From NCBI GenBank assembly GCA_002286855.1, contig NRSV01000078.1, forward strand, positions 29,021 through 93,020: 64,000 nucleotides of DNA, read 5' to 3'. The stretch comes from Bipolaris cookei. Its lineage: Eukaryota > Ascomycota > Dothideomycetes > Pleosporales > Pleosporaceae. The notes below the pieces were generated by a model that was given only the letters and a program-made list of their open reading frames with translations, was not told where the DNA came from and made no database searches. Shown here piece after piece: positions 21,347 to 32,178 of this stretch (its first letter is position 1; the number at the start of each line of letters is the position of its first letter). Position numbers and translations under genes: made by a program.

Positions 21347-22979
21347 ATGCAGCTGCCGCCAGTGTCAGTCGTACTGAGCTGGCCGACCCCCAACTATGAC
21401 GACCCAGTCACGCGAGGGCCAGCGCTTGTTATAGTCAACTCGATCTTTATAACACTGACATTCCTGATTGTGGCTGCGCGACTGTATACACGAATTGTAA
21501 TCAAAAGATGGTTTGGCGTTGACGACGTCTTCATCTTGCTCGCGCTTGTGAGTAGTCTTCTCTCACAGACTCATTCTTATTTAACACAGTGTAGTTGTTC
21601 GCAGTGGGCCTCACAGTTGTTGTTCTCTTGGCGAACAAGTCGTACGGATGGGATAGGTAAGTGGTTCACATGAATGAGCATTTCAAGAAATACTTTCTGA
21701 TTTGGCCGCTATAGACATGTTTGGGACATACCAGTTTCCAAGTTTGTTCCAACATCCAAAATCGCCATGGCGGCCAAGGTGGTCTTCACAGCGGCAGCAA
21801 CCTTCACAAGGCTCTCTCTCCACTGCTTCTACTACCGTCTGGTATCTGATTCAAGGAAATTGTGAGTCATTAGTTGTTATATGCTTCATATGCCAAGTAC
21901 GCATACTAATACCCGCTTTGCTTCAGCTGGTTCAAGTGGCTGGTCCATTTCAACGTTTTCTACACAATCTCCATCTTTGTGTCATTTACCTGCATCGCGA
22001 TATTCTTTTGCGTGCCCGTCAGTAATTACTGGACTCTTGGCGCGCCAGCAGAGACCTGCTTGAATGAAGCAGTTGTAACTCTAATTGTTGGAATAATCAA
22101 TTGTGTTGCAGATCTTTTAACGACAGTGACACCTATTCCTTTAGTGCTAGGCGTAAGTTCCAATCCACTAGTGCAACACGATAAATGCTAAGATTTCCAA
22201 GCTACAAATGCCTCTCCATCAACGTCTAGCCGTGGCCTTTTTCTTTGGCATGGGTTTTATAGTGACTGCTGCTGGCATCGTGCGAACTTGGTTCATATAT
22301 CAAAGTCTTTACAACGAATGGGATCAAACATGGTACGCATATCCACTATGGATTGCAGCTGCCGTGGAGATTGATCTGGGAGTGGTAAGCACGTGTGATC
22401 AAATCTTTGTATAAGGCTAACCAAGAATAGATGTGCGCATCAGCTCCTGTTCTCAAGCCACTGCTCGCGAAGATACCCTGGAGTCTGTCTGGGGCGCTGA
22501 CAGGAGGTTTATCTTTCAAGAAATCATCACTCCACACCTCTAAAACGCTTACGGCCGGTCAATCAGCAGCCTTCATGTCAAAGCGAAGATCCACCGCTCC
22601 CCAAAGCGTGCCAGAGCTCATGTATGACAAGGGTCATAGTTACGAGATGAAAAACTGGGAAGACGCGACACCAGGACAGATGAATACCAATTTAGAAAGA
22701 GGCGACGAAGAGATGGGTTCTAAAGAGGAGGAAAGGCCAAAGAATGGCATGATGCGCTGGCTACAAAAACTTCGAACAAAATCTACAGCGACAAACAAAG
22801 GCCGGGACATGACTATTACCTTGACGAGCCAAGTGGAGCTAAAAAGTGAACCTGCGGCATCGCGAGATGGTCCTGCGAGCCGATACAGGTCGTTTCACGA
22901 GAATCATATGCCGCTTCCACTATCGACACCTGGACCAGCTACGCCAACCAACGAGCGAATGAGAAAATCCGATAGTTGA
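21347..22979 (+). CDS. Fungal rhodopsin-fold integral membrane protein (SAT4/Pth11-related)
   Basis: Six exons (21347-21547, 21595-21656, 21715-21861, 21927-22152, 22202-22384, 22431-22979) join in frame to 455 residues. Introns are 46-65 bp. About seven hydrophobic helices fill residues 20-275. Family landmarks are GPALVIVNSIFITLTFLIVAARLYTR, RWFGVDDVFILLAL, FYYRL, the pair VPVSNYW...ETCLNE (a likely extracellular disulfide loop) and WYAYPLWIAAAVEIDLGVMCASAPVLKPL. A charged cytoplasmic tail follows. Members of this fungal family are plasma-membrane proteins, some GPCR-like and linked to host sensing; the ligand is unknown. There is no N-terminal CFEM domain. The gene is isolated between gene-empty DNA and a transposon block. 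Confidence 0.9.
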
Positions 22980-23299
22980 ATATGGCAGCAGTAGAGCAAA
23001 ACAAATTCACATATCCAGCATTGACTGCATGGAATTTTGTCGCCATACATTGGATGAAGTTTGTACACTGTTGCAGCTATAACGTACTAATCTTAACGTA
23101 GTAACGTAGTAGTTCGCAAGTGAGTCGCCCACGCCCCAATAACGCGCCGACGTTGACACTACAATGCGTAATGGCTCAACAATACACGAGTCAAACTTAT
23201 TATACTGAATTATATCTTCAGCTTACTCCTTTTTTATATCCAATCGCAACGTGTTTAAAGCGAAAGACGTGCTGCCTCTATTCATAACATCCCGCGAAG

Positions 23300-24669
23300 A
23301 ACTTTGTCTGACCGACGCGCTGGAAAGCGCCCCCCGCCGCGACTGCGAGGCAAACTCAAAAGCGCCTGAACAAGCTAGAAGAGGAGGCTGTATTTGAGCG
23401 TATTCTTGAAGAGCCTGCGCGAGGATTTGCGCCTTCGAAGGCTGAAGTTCGGGTAACGGCTGATAAACTATTGCATGAGTGGGGGAGCAACCCCGTTGAC
23501 AAGAACTCGATTGACAACTTCGTCAAGCGAACTCCTGAGATCCGTACGCCCTGGAGCCGTCCTTATGATCACCAGCGAGATGCCTGTGAGAACCCAGCGG
23601 TTATCCAGCGTTGGTTCGATCTAGTCAAGGCGACAAAGCAGAAGTGAGGTATTGTGGACGATGATATCTACAACTTTGATGAAACTGGCTTTATGATGGG
23701 CAAGATTTTATCACAATTATTACAGCGTCTGAAGGACCTAGCAAAAAGAAGCGGACACAGCCAGGCAACCGTGAGCGGGTTACTGTAATCCAAGGCGTGG
23801 GCGCGTCGGGTCGCCGGCTACCACCTTTCGTTATCTTTGCGGGCAAGGTGCTTATTGACGTCTGGTTTAAGAACCTACCTGCCGACTGGGTTCTTGAAGC
23901 CAGTCCCAATGGCTGGACGAATATTGTTCTTCTCTGCATGCCTGTACACTCGTCTCACCTGTTGCAGCCTCTCGATGTCGCTTGCTTCGCGCCGTTGAAG
24001 CGCAAGTATGGCGACGTAGTTTCAGGCTTGGCACGTAACCGCACCCACTATATCAGCAAGGAGACCTTTCTACCAGTGTTTAAGGCTGCTTTTGAGCAGT
24101 CCTTTATGAAGGAGAATATTTAAGCTGGCTTCAGAGCCGCTAGACTAGTCCCAAACAACTCACAGGCGGTGCTATCGAAGCTTGATGTGGTGGTGCAGAC
24201 ACCAAAACAATCACCGTGACGGGTAGACGCCTGGGAGGCGCAGACGCCGCGCAACGCCCACGAAGTTGAGGCTCAAAGTACTTTCATTCGACAGAGAGTA
24301 AGAAATCACCCTGGGTCTTCTGCAAGTTCACTCGACGAGAAGATTGTACAGTTAAGCAAAGGGGCTCAGCATATGGCACATAAGATGACGCTTAAGATGG
24401 AGGAAATGGCTAGCCTTCGAGATGCTCTAGATGCAGCAAATAAGCGTAAGAGCCGCAAGCGGCGATACGTACGGAAAGAAGAGACTCTTACTGTAGGCGA
24501 GGTACAAGAAGTACTAGCTGAACAGGCAGGTAGCAGTCGTGGTGATGGTGAGAGCGCGTCAAAGAGGGTGCGAGGAGAGAGGCGATGCGGGCGTTGCAAG
24601 CAGACTGGATACAATGCCCGTACCTGCGCAGTTGAGATAGATAGTGTTAATGGTAACTGTAAGAATTAG
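23300..24669 (+). pseudogene. Broken pogo-type transposase with catalytic deletion
   Basis: Pieces of a transposase related to that at 2406-4034 lie in several frames. The CENP-B-like region has a stop near 23390 and another at about 23645. The first catalytic block YNFDETGFMMG is followed by a frameshift. A third piece (23797-24123) runs from PPFVIFAGK to LLQPLDVACFAPLK. It jumps directly from SPNGWTN to VLLCMPVHSSH, so the segment with the second catalytic Asp (LLILDGHES in the intact enzyme) is deleted. The C-terminal piece (24373-24669) keeps a CX2CX4-NX4C knuckle in which the usual His is Asn (CGRCKQTGYNARTC). It is non-functional. Confidence 0.88.
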
Positions 24670-24783
24670 GTCCTTTAGTAGTATGACCACTATAGGTAAC
24701 TAAGTCGGAGTGGCAAGATGGGTAGTTCTAACGTCTACTATTCGGCATATCCACTGTGTTTTTATGTATTTACTATGCGTACG

Positions 24784-25347
24784 CCCGAGAGGCACGAAAA
24801 GAGATATTTCAGGCTCTTTCTATTCTCTTAAGATAGGACACGGATACTTTAACTCCTACCTAAAGAGAATTAAGAGAAGAGAATGTGATCTTTGTAAATG
24901 CGGGAGACCGCAGACAGCAGAGCACATACTTCTATACTGCGGCTTCTACAGCGCAGAAAGAAACCAGCTTAAAAAGACGCTAGACCAAAAAGTACTTAAA
25001 CTCCCACTTCTACTCCATACCACGAGCGGCATAGAAGCTACTTTAGCTTTTATTACTAGCACGAGGATAGGAACAAGAACTTTGCTTTTATTAGTACCAT
25101 TTCCTTTCCCCTAAGAGAGCTCGCTGGAAGGCAGCCTAGCTGCCCTACATCTCTCCCTGTTACCAACCTGCTCTTTAGCACCAGGCATCTAGAAGGCTAG
25201 CAATAGCTTAGCTAGATAAAGGCCGAAGCACCATAGTCACGCAATACAGCACAACATACTAAATTGTAACTAGTTAGATAGAACGGCCTTTGGCCAAAGT
25301 CCTACATAGCCAACGGCTGATACAGGACTATAATGGAATAATAATAA
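24784..25347 (+). mobile_element. 5'-truncated LINE copy with 13-bp target duplication
   Basis: Perfect 13-bp direct repeats tactatgcgtacg flank this 564-bp insertion (24771-24783 and 25348-25360). It encodes the end of ORF2 with the cysteine region CDLCKCGRPQTAEHILLYC, a 3' UTR and an AAT-repeat tail. It is the same family as the inverted copy at the window start but lacks about 90 bp present there. It inserted into the pogo relic after that element had landed. Truncation at the 5' end, tail and long duplication are the standard signature of target-primed reverse transcription. Confidence 0.95.
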
Positions 25348-25619
25348 TACTATGCGTACGCGGCAATGTGTATTGTGTGCACACGCACAGCACTGGCCAC
25401 CGCGTGGCGCCATTCTCTCGCCCAGGCTCTGAACTTTCTTCTACCAACCTGGACTAGACTCGCATATTCTCAACAATAACGGTAGTTCTGGTGAATAAAT
25501 TGGTATACTGCAATAGCTTATTGACTGTGATAAAAGTGCATGAAAACGTCTCGACAGCGACGGGCTGGTGCAAAGTGGGCGACTCGCTTGGGTGGGCGAC
25601 TCACTTATGAAGCACGTTA

Positions 25620-26917
25620 ATACTCAAACTATAGTTTTGCAAGATGGAAACCGAGGATTTTCAGCATACCCTGATCGCATACAACGGCCCGACTTGTGTT
25701 GTAGGAAGCGCAATGAAAGCGGTATTCGTTCCGAAAGAATGTCGGCGGTCTAACCAATAAGTACATGGTACCATCGGGAGATGACCAAGGTAGCGGTCGA
25801 GACCTCCGCATAATGCGCAAAGGCACGAGATGCACAGAAGGACCCACACATACCTCCGTACCCATCTCATGGGTACATGCTCCAGGCCCAACATGTACAT
25901 CAACCAGTTGGACTCCCAACTCACGAGAAAAAGACTATTGGGCAACTGCCATCTAGACCATTAATAATCCACGACGCCCACGCGATCAGATGCAGAACAC
26001 ACACACACACATCCTTCTACAGGTATCAAGAGAATCTTCTCCGTTATGTACACGTACGCACGCCCATTGCGCCGACAATTTTAGCCGCACCCACGGGTCA
26101 TCCGCATCACCACATTCTAATTCTGGAAACGGGCACAGCCCCCTTTAAAAACAACATGTCATCATGAGTTCTTCACCATCCAGTGCATGAAAATGATGGC
26201 GTCACACGGCGTCTGTTGGCAGAGTTTGGGCGTTCATATTCTCGGTACCTGAAGTTTTACTCGTTTGTGCTAAAACCTTGGCCCTTGTCCGACTGAGTTA
26301 TTTATTGCAACACGGAATATTCAACAGGAGGAAAGTCGGTAGCTTTCGATTTACCGAAACTGAGGTAAGAAATATCGAACCACAAATGCATGTTTTCTTT
26401 TTCTTTTTTTGTGAGTGAGTTTGCCACGGTGCTGGGATGCGTACGTACGTGCAGGTCTGGTTCGACTGGTGGGAATTCGCAAGGCTGGAGGGTGTATACT
26501 AGAACTGACAATCAATAGTTCGACATTGAGCGCCTCCCAAATACAGTAAAGAGGGTTTGCAGTCCCCAATTCACGTGCCAGTGTTGGACGTGTAAGGTGT
26601 GTATCGTGATTGGGTGGGTTGCCCTTGTTAAGCTGGTTCATCTGGGGCATATCGGGCCATCAGACTGCCGATGCACGTTACCAAGCTTTGCTCCGCTTAG
26701 TCTTGTTTTTCCTTTGCCGGCTTTTGGCAAAGCTTGTCTATTTATTCCGCCACTATGATGTGCATCCACCATGTTCCCCCGCATGGTTATACCTGGAGCA
26801 GAGGGGAATTAGGTTATGAATAGGCTGATATTACAGGACACTAGCCTTACGTGATATGAGCACTGCGTTTCTGTTGGAGGGAAAATAGTAGGTAGTTTCA
26901 TGGTTGCAATGTAGAAT
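25620..26917. other. Gene-empty stretch
   Basis: No gene is recognised. A short (AC)n run lies near 25998. Part of this probably serves as distal upstream sequence of the arabinofuranosidase gene. Confidence 0.45.
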
Positions 26918-27270
26918 GGTACGGAGGTGCTTTTCAAAAGTTTTGTCTGACGCTAACCTCGGCGCTTTAACTAGATTGGCAAGAATCTTACGTTTCGAGT
27001 ATAACGTAAGCAGAATACCAAAATGCTCGTACCTTTACATCGCGACGAATGTTGTAGCTATTTATATAGAAAATATATGTATCATTCTGCTAGTAGATAT
27101 CTACAGTAAGCTCGATTTTTTATTACTATAGATTCTATGTTCGTCGCGATGTAAAGGTACGAGCATTTTGGTATTCTGCTTACGTTATACTCGAAACGTA
27201 AGATTCTTGCCAATCTAGTTAAAGCGCCGAGATTAGCGTCAGACAAAACTTTTGAAAGGCACCCCGGTAC
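26918..27270. mobile_element. Foldback (long inverted repeat) element
   Basis: Two arms of about 131 bp (26918-27049 and 27140-27270) are nearly perfect inverted repeats, separated by a 90-bp AT-rich spacer. The arms share the run from ttttgtctgacgctaa to tttacatcgcgacgaa with few differences. There is no coding capacity beyond mirrored short frames. This is the structure of a foldback or MITE-like non-autonomous DNA element. Clear target duplications were not found. It ends about 125 bp before the arabinofuranosidase ATG. Confidence 0.85.
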
Positions 27271-27395
27271 ATGCTCTGGGTAATTATAGCTACAGAAACA
27301 TGAGACCACTATAGATAAATATAAGTAATGTAGCTCGTGAGAATTCAGAGAAACATAGAGAACTTGGTTTTTTTCTCTCTTTGTATTCAAAAATC

Positions 27396-28966
27396 ATGTC
27401 TTCACGATCGCTTCTCGTTGCGCTTGGGCTTGCAGCCACAGGTTCATTGGTTCACGCAGGGCCTTGTGACATTTACGCCAAAGGCAACACACCATGCATT
27501 GCCGCGCATGCCACCACTCGTGCTCTGTACGATGCATACAGTGGCCCGCTCTACCAAGTCAAGCGTGGCTCAGACGGTGCCACAACTGACATTGCTCCAC
27601 TGTCTGCCGGCGGTGTTGCCAATGCAGCTGCTCAAGACCAGTTCTGTGCCAGCACGACATGCCTCATTTCCATCATTTACGACCAATCTGGCAAAGGAAA
27701 CCATCTCACACAAGCGCCACCAGGCGCTTTCAAGGGCCCAGACGTCGGCGGCTACGACAATCTGGCAAGTGCTATCGGTGCACCTGTTTCGCTCAACGGC
27801 AAAAAGGCATATGGCGTCTTCGTCTCACCCGGTACCGGATACCGCAATAACAACGTAGCAGGCTCGGCTGTAAAAGACGAGCCGCAAGGCATATACGCCA
27901 TCCTGGACGGTACACATTACAATGGCGGCTGCTGCTTCGACTATGGCAATGCTGAGACGAACAACCACGACACTGGTAAGTACATCGACTCCTAACCATT
28001 TTGAATACCATTCAACTAACCAACCAAATAACAGGCAATGGCCACATGGAAGCCATCTACTTTGGCGACAACACCGTGTGGGGCAGCGGCGCCGGCAACG
28101 GCCCCTGGGTCATGGCAGACCTGGAAAACGGCCTCTTCTCCGGCGCAAATCCAAAGAAAAACTCTCAAAACCCATCTGTCTCATATCGCTTCCTAACGGC
28201 CATTGTCAAGGGCAAGCCCAATGTCTGGGCAATCCGCGCCGGAGATGCTACCACGGGCGGACTCTCAACATACTACAACGGCTCGCGCCCAAATGCGCAG
28301 GGCTACAACCCCATGAACAAAGAAGGCGCCCTCATCCTTGGTATCGGCGGCGACAACAGCAACGGAGCACAGGGAACATTCACCGAGGGCGCAATGACGT
28401 ACGGGTATCCCAGCGACGAAATCGAAAACGAGGTGCAGGCGAACCTTGTTGCGGCGGGATATTCTACCGGACACGGATTGATGACTAGTGGTCCCACATA
28501 TACCGTTGGATCCAGTGTATCCTTCAGGGCCACGACAACTGGCTACACGGACCGTTATCTCGCGCACTCCGGGTCGACAGTGAATACGCAAGTCGTGTCG
28601 TCGTCGAGCACTGCTTCCCTGAAGCTCCAGGCGAGCTGGATTGTTCGCACTGGCTTCACCAACAGCGAGTGCTTCGCGTTCGAGTCCAAAGATACTGCTG
28701 GAAGCTTTCTTCGTCACACAAATTTCGTGTTGCAGGTTAGTGCCAATGATGGATCCAAGGGATTCAAGGAAGACGCGACATTTTGTCCTCAGGCGGGTCT
28801 TACGGGCAAGGGTAGCTCCATTAGGGCTTGGGCGTACCCGACGAGGTGGATTCGCCATTTTAACAATATTGGTTACATTTCGAGTAATGGTGGCGTCAAT
28901 GGATTTGATAATGCCAGCTCATTCAACAACGATATCACGTGGCTTGTTGAGAGTGCTCTGGCTTGA
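27396..28966 (+). CDS. abfB: Secreted alpha-L-arabinofuranosidase, GH54 + CBM42
   Basis: Two exons (27396-27975 and 28035-28966, 59-bp intron) encode 503 residues, the usual AbfB length. Residues 1-21 form a signal peptide (MSSRSLLVALGLAATGSLVHA). The GH54 catalytic domain begins GPCDIYAKGNTPCIAAHATTRALY. By alignment with the known Aspergillus enzyme, the nucleophile is Glu224 in MADLENGLF and the acid/base is Asp300 in GIGGDNSN. The unusual vicinal cysteine pair is in NGGCCFDYG. The C-terminal CBM42 (about 345-503) has the repeated HxxF-type sugar sites, for example LRHTNFVLQV and IRHFNNIGYI. It releases arabinose side chains from arabinan and arabinoxylan outside the cell. A foldback element lies in its proximal promoter. 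Confidence 0.96.
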
Positions 28967-29444
28967 GGGGATCGGGTAGTAGGTGGCATGTTCTTATGTA
29001 TATATGAATGTTTCTGAGATATATAAGTTGGGTTTGTTAGAGCATATTGCTGAATAGTATGATCTTATGAATATGTGAACGGAATTATTTCTGGTATATA
29101 AGCTGGAATTATTGGCAAATATGAAGATGGCAGAGTATCATACTTTGCTCCCATCAGTTCTCCTCCCTTGCCTTGGGTCATGTAACACCGTGAATAAAAG
29201 CGGGTCTTATCGTATAAAGTATCCGAAGACAAGGTAAGTATTTCACATCAACGACTCGGTGAAAATCAATCGCCAACCCTGCATGTGAACATTGAACAAG
29301 TTTTGTTTAAGCTACTGGTACAAGTTATAGTACTGGCTATCAAGACTGCATATAAAAAAAGACCCGACATCGCCTAGTCTATGACTAAATCTAGGGGATA
29401 TACACATCAACAGGGCTAGGTATAACAGAAAGAAGAAGATCCTT
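28967..29444. other. Convergent intergenic region, no gene seen
   Basis: This is shared 3' flank of abfB and MIC60. It is AT-rich and contains no recognisable gene. Confidence 0.5.
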
Positions 29445-31364
29445 TTAGTCAATGAGTAGACTGTTCAGTCGAGCCTCGGTGGCAATAACGTCCAAGGCCT
29501 GCTTGACCTCAAGGACTCTTCTGCATTCTGTCAACCAGTCTTTACTTAGTACCTTTGCCCATCCTTGCAGACTGTTCATTTCTCGTGCAGCGGCATCTAG
29601 ATCGCCCTCTTCGAGCAGAACCTCTGTGCGTGCGAGAGTAGCTTCGACATCGCCACCGACGGCGAGGCCAGACTTCTTGAACAGAACCTTGGACATGGCG
29701 AGCGAGGCGAGGTGAGAAGCGACACCTGCGTCTTCGGGCAGAAGAGCGGCTTTCCTAACTTCTGCAGCAACGCGGCGGAAGCGGTCAATCAGGAGAGCCG
29801 AACTGGGAATGCCGCGTTGGTAGGCGGCGGGGTTGATGCTGGCAATAGCGGCGCTGACAACGGGGTCATCCTCGGCAATCTCCTTGAGAGCGGCCAGCTC
29901 AGTGACAAAGGGCTTGGGAACAATCTGGGACTCGAGGGCAGACCTCACGGCCTCAACAGCAACGACAAGATGTTGTGTCTTGAGGTTAGCGTCGATGACG
30001 CTGTTCCACTCGGCCGTCAACTTCTCCAGCTCGTGCACCGAAGACGAGAGCTCGTTAAGCTTGCCTAGGCGGCCTTCGCGCTCAGCCTCAACACGCTCCT
30101 TGACAGTGGCAGTGAAAGCCTTTTGCATGCTGATACTCTGCTCGAGGAGCTGATTCTTGAGCTTCTGCTCATAGACCTTTTGAGCTACTTGCAGCTCAGA
30201 CTGCAGCCTCTCCTTGTAGCCCTGCGACAGACGTTCGCGCTCGTTTTCAAATTCCTCCTTGAACTGAGCTTCCTGGGCCTGCATTTGGTGGTCGAGGCGC
30301 TGGACGAGTTCCTTGGCGGCCTGCTCGAATTCAGCGTGGGCCGCCTTGACCTTGTCCTCGGACTCCTTTTCGAGGTTTGCCTTCATTAGGTTGATATCGG
30401 CAACTACCTTGGCAAGGTCGCCCTTGGCCTTGTCGAGGGTCGAGTTGTACTTTCCACCGTTGGACTCGTCTGCGTTGACGACGGTGATGATGTCATTGAC
30501 AATCTTGACGACATCCTGGACAACAGGCTCGGTAGCAGCAGGGACGTTGAGGTGGTCAAGCGGGGCAACGGCCTTGGAAGGCGCTTCTTGCTTGGGCTCT
30601 GGCTTCTTTTCCTGAGACGAGACCTTGGGCTGCTGACCGCTCGACTCAACCTTGTCCACCTTGTTGTTGTCGGCAACGGCACTTAGATGCGGGCCTATAC
30701 TGGCGAGATCGCTGCTGTTCTCCCTGACCGGGCGGGCAGTCAGGCCGCTGTTTCCAGGAATGGTGACCTTGTTTTCTCCCGAGATCTGAGGGTGCAGCCG
30801 GGGGTCGCCAGGACGGCCAGGGAAGCGCTTCCTGAACTCACGCTCCTCAAAGTAGCCGACGGCGTCTTCTCCGTAGGGAACGTACTCTGTGAAGAAGTCG
30901 TGGAAGTTGTCCGAGACGAGCGAGTAGTAGACGCCGCCAGCGTATCCCAGACCTGAGAGAATGGCAAGGCGGAGGAAGAACCCACGGAGGAACGACCTCT
31001 TCTTCTTCTTTGGCTTTGGCTGGACGGGGTCCGGTGCCACACTGGCCGTGCCTGGCCCTGTGGGGGGAGTCGTCTTGGGGGCGGTGGTGGGAGCATCACG
31101 CGATGCGCCGGCAGCGGCGATGGAGCTGTCTGGGGCAGGCGGGGGTTTGGGCACGTCCGAGGGGGGGATGGTGTTTGTGTCGTTGGCGGGGCTGGATGGG
31201 CTCAGTGAAGGCTCCGTCGTAGGTGCCGGGTTGGGGACGGTCGTCTCGCCCAGACTCTTCTTATCATCGGCGTAGAAGCGTCTGGCGACATGCCATTGCG
31301 GGCGGGCATGGCAGGCCAATGGCCTGGCAGCTGGACGGGCCCGGAGGATGGAGGCGCGCAGCAT
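29445..31364 (-). CDS. MIC60: MICOS complex subunit MIC60 (mitofilin)
   Basis: This is a single-exon gene of 639 residues from the ATG at 31364. That start is chosen because it opens an Arg-rich, acid-poor mitochondrial presequence (MLRASILRARPAARPLACHARP); the open frame runs 45 codons further upstream without a better start. A Pro/Ser/Thr-rich spacer (40-115) is followed by a KKKKR cluster and one transmembrane helix at about 129-149 (FFLRLAILSGLGYAGGVYYSLV). A long coiled coil (about 290-450) leads to the C-terminal mitofilin signature. MIC60 sits in the inner membrane and shapes crista junctions with the MICOS complex. The gene is divergent from a Ser-rich hypothetical gene at 32179. Confidence 0.95.
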   Translation of the reverse strand: MLRASILRARPAARPLACHARPQWHVARRFYADDKKSLGETTVPNPAPTTEPSLSPSSPANDTNTIPPSDVPKPPPAPDSSIAAAGASRDAPTTAPKTTPPTGPGTASVAPDPVQPKPKKKKRSFLRGFFLRLAILSGLGYAGGVYYSLVSDNFHDFFTEYVPYGEDAVGYFEEREFRKRFPGRPGDPRLHPQISGENKVTIPGNSGLTARPVRENSSDLASIGPHLSAVADNNKVDKVESSGQQPKVSSQEKKPEPKQEAPSKAVAPLDHLNVPAATEPVVQDVVKIVNDIITVVNADESNGGKYNSTLDKAKGDLAKVVADINLMKANLEKESEDKVKAAHAEFEQAAKELVQRLDHQMQAQEAQFKEEFENERERLSQGYKERLQSELQVAQKVYEQKLKNQLLEQSISMQKAFTATVKERVEAEREGRLGKLNELSSSVHELEKLTAEWNSVIDANLKTQHLVVAVEAVRSALESQIVPKPFVTELAALKEIAEDDPVVSAAIASINPAAYQRGIPSSALLIDRFRRVAAEVRKAALLPEDAGVASHLASLAMSKVLFKKSGLAVGGDVEATLARTEVLLEEGDLDAAAREMNSLQGWAKVLSKDWLTECRRVLEVKQALDVIATEARLNSLLID

Positions 31365-32178
31365 GGTGGGCTGCCTCCGGATGGCGGGGATGGGGATGTT
31401 GATGGGCGGGTGATGGTCGTTGAGCCAGTGCCAAAGCCAGCCTGCGAAGATTTGGAGCTTCTGCCGACGACACACGTCAGGGCGCACGGACACGGGCAAG
31501 CATCCTCACCATCACTTCCACCGTCACTACCACCAACATCACCACCACCACGACATGACCTCGACTCGTCTTTGAACGCTGCTGACAAACACCATATTTG
31601 TGGTGCCACCGTCGTGTGAGCCCATGTAAATACTACGGCGTGTCCGCCCAGCTGCCATGCTCGTGCTGCTACTGCTGCTGTCCATGGTGCACACCACACG
31701 TTTGATACATGCTAACCTCCCCGTTCGTCTCCTTTCCTTCTTCTTCTTCTTCTTCTTCTCCATCTTCCCTGTCTCTCATCCCATCTCTCCCTTCATCTCT
31801 CGCTATCACTGTCAGCCCTTCGCCCCCAATCTGAAACTCGGCGAGTGAGCACAGCCTTCGCGTCACCACCTTGCAACGTCATCAGATCACCTTCATCACA
31901 AGCCCACAAGCACCCGCTTTCCCGCCTACCAGCCCACCCACACCTACTTTACTCCCACGTGCATCATCCCGTCCGCGCAAACTTGTCTTGAAACAGCAGA
32001 CGAGGCCCCACTTGTTTGCCAGTTCACAAAAATTTCCTCGTGGCTTTTCTTGGCTGCGACTCGATCCTGTTCAAACACCACACACTCCTCGACCCATCTT
32101 ACCCTCACCTTGAGAGTTTTCCCTCACCAGCTGCAACCATTTGTGCAAGAACCATCCTTACACACGCCCGTATCAGTC
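31365..32178. promoter_or_regulatory. Divergent intergenic region with TTC repeat
   Basis: The interval lies between the MIC60 start and the plus-strand start at 32179. It carries a pyrimidine tract with about eight TTC/CTT units near 31736-31760. No distinct gene is supported. Confidence 0.45.

Larger units (their letters stand above)
23104..25617 (+). mobile_element. Degenerate pogo/Fot1-type element with nested LINE
   Basis: The left end at 23104 (acgtagtagttcgcaagtg...) and the right end at about 25550-25617 (...gcgactcacttatgaagcacgt) are imperfect inverted copies, both next to TA (23102-23103 and 25618-25619). The left end matches the end of the minus-strand relic at 5969-6032, so the two are one family. 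Without the nested LINE (24784-25347) and one target duplication the element would be about 1.94 kb. The right end contains two gcgactc(g/a)cttggg-like subrepeats, echoing the tandem subunits of the intact element. Confidence 0.85.

Noticed and set aside
23040..25620. CRISPR-like or satellite array
   Set aside because: Repeats here are transposon ends and target duplications; there is no regular spacer pattern anywhere in the window.
26904..27390. Two short proteins sharing the segment LSDANLGALTRLARILRF
   Set aside because: The identity arises from the two arms of the foldback element, not from duplicated genes.
31365..31499. Upstream extension of MIC60 by 45 codons
   Set aside because: The frame is open but the extension lacks targeting character; the ATG at 31364 begins a typical mitochondrial presequence.
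32050..32178. Upstream extension of the Ser-rich hypothetical protein
   Set aside because: It has no ATG before 32179 in this frame.
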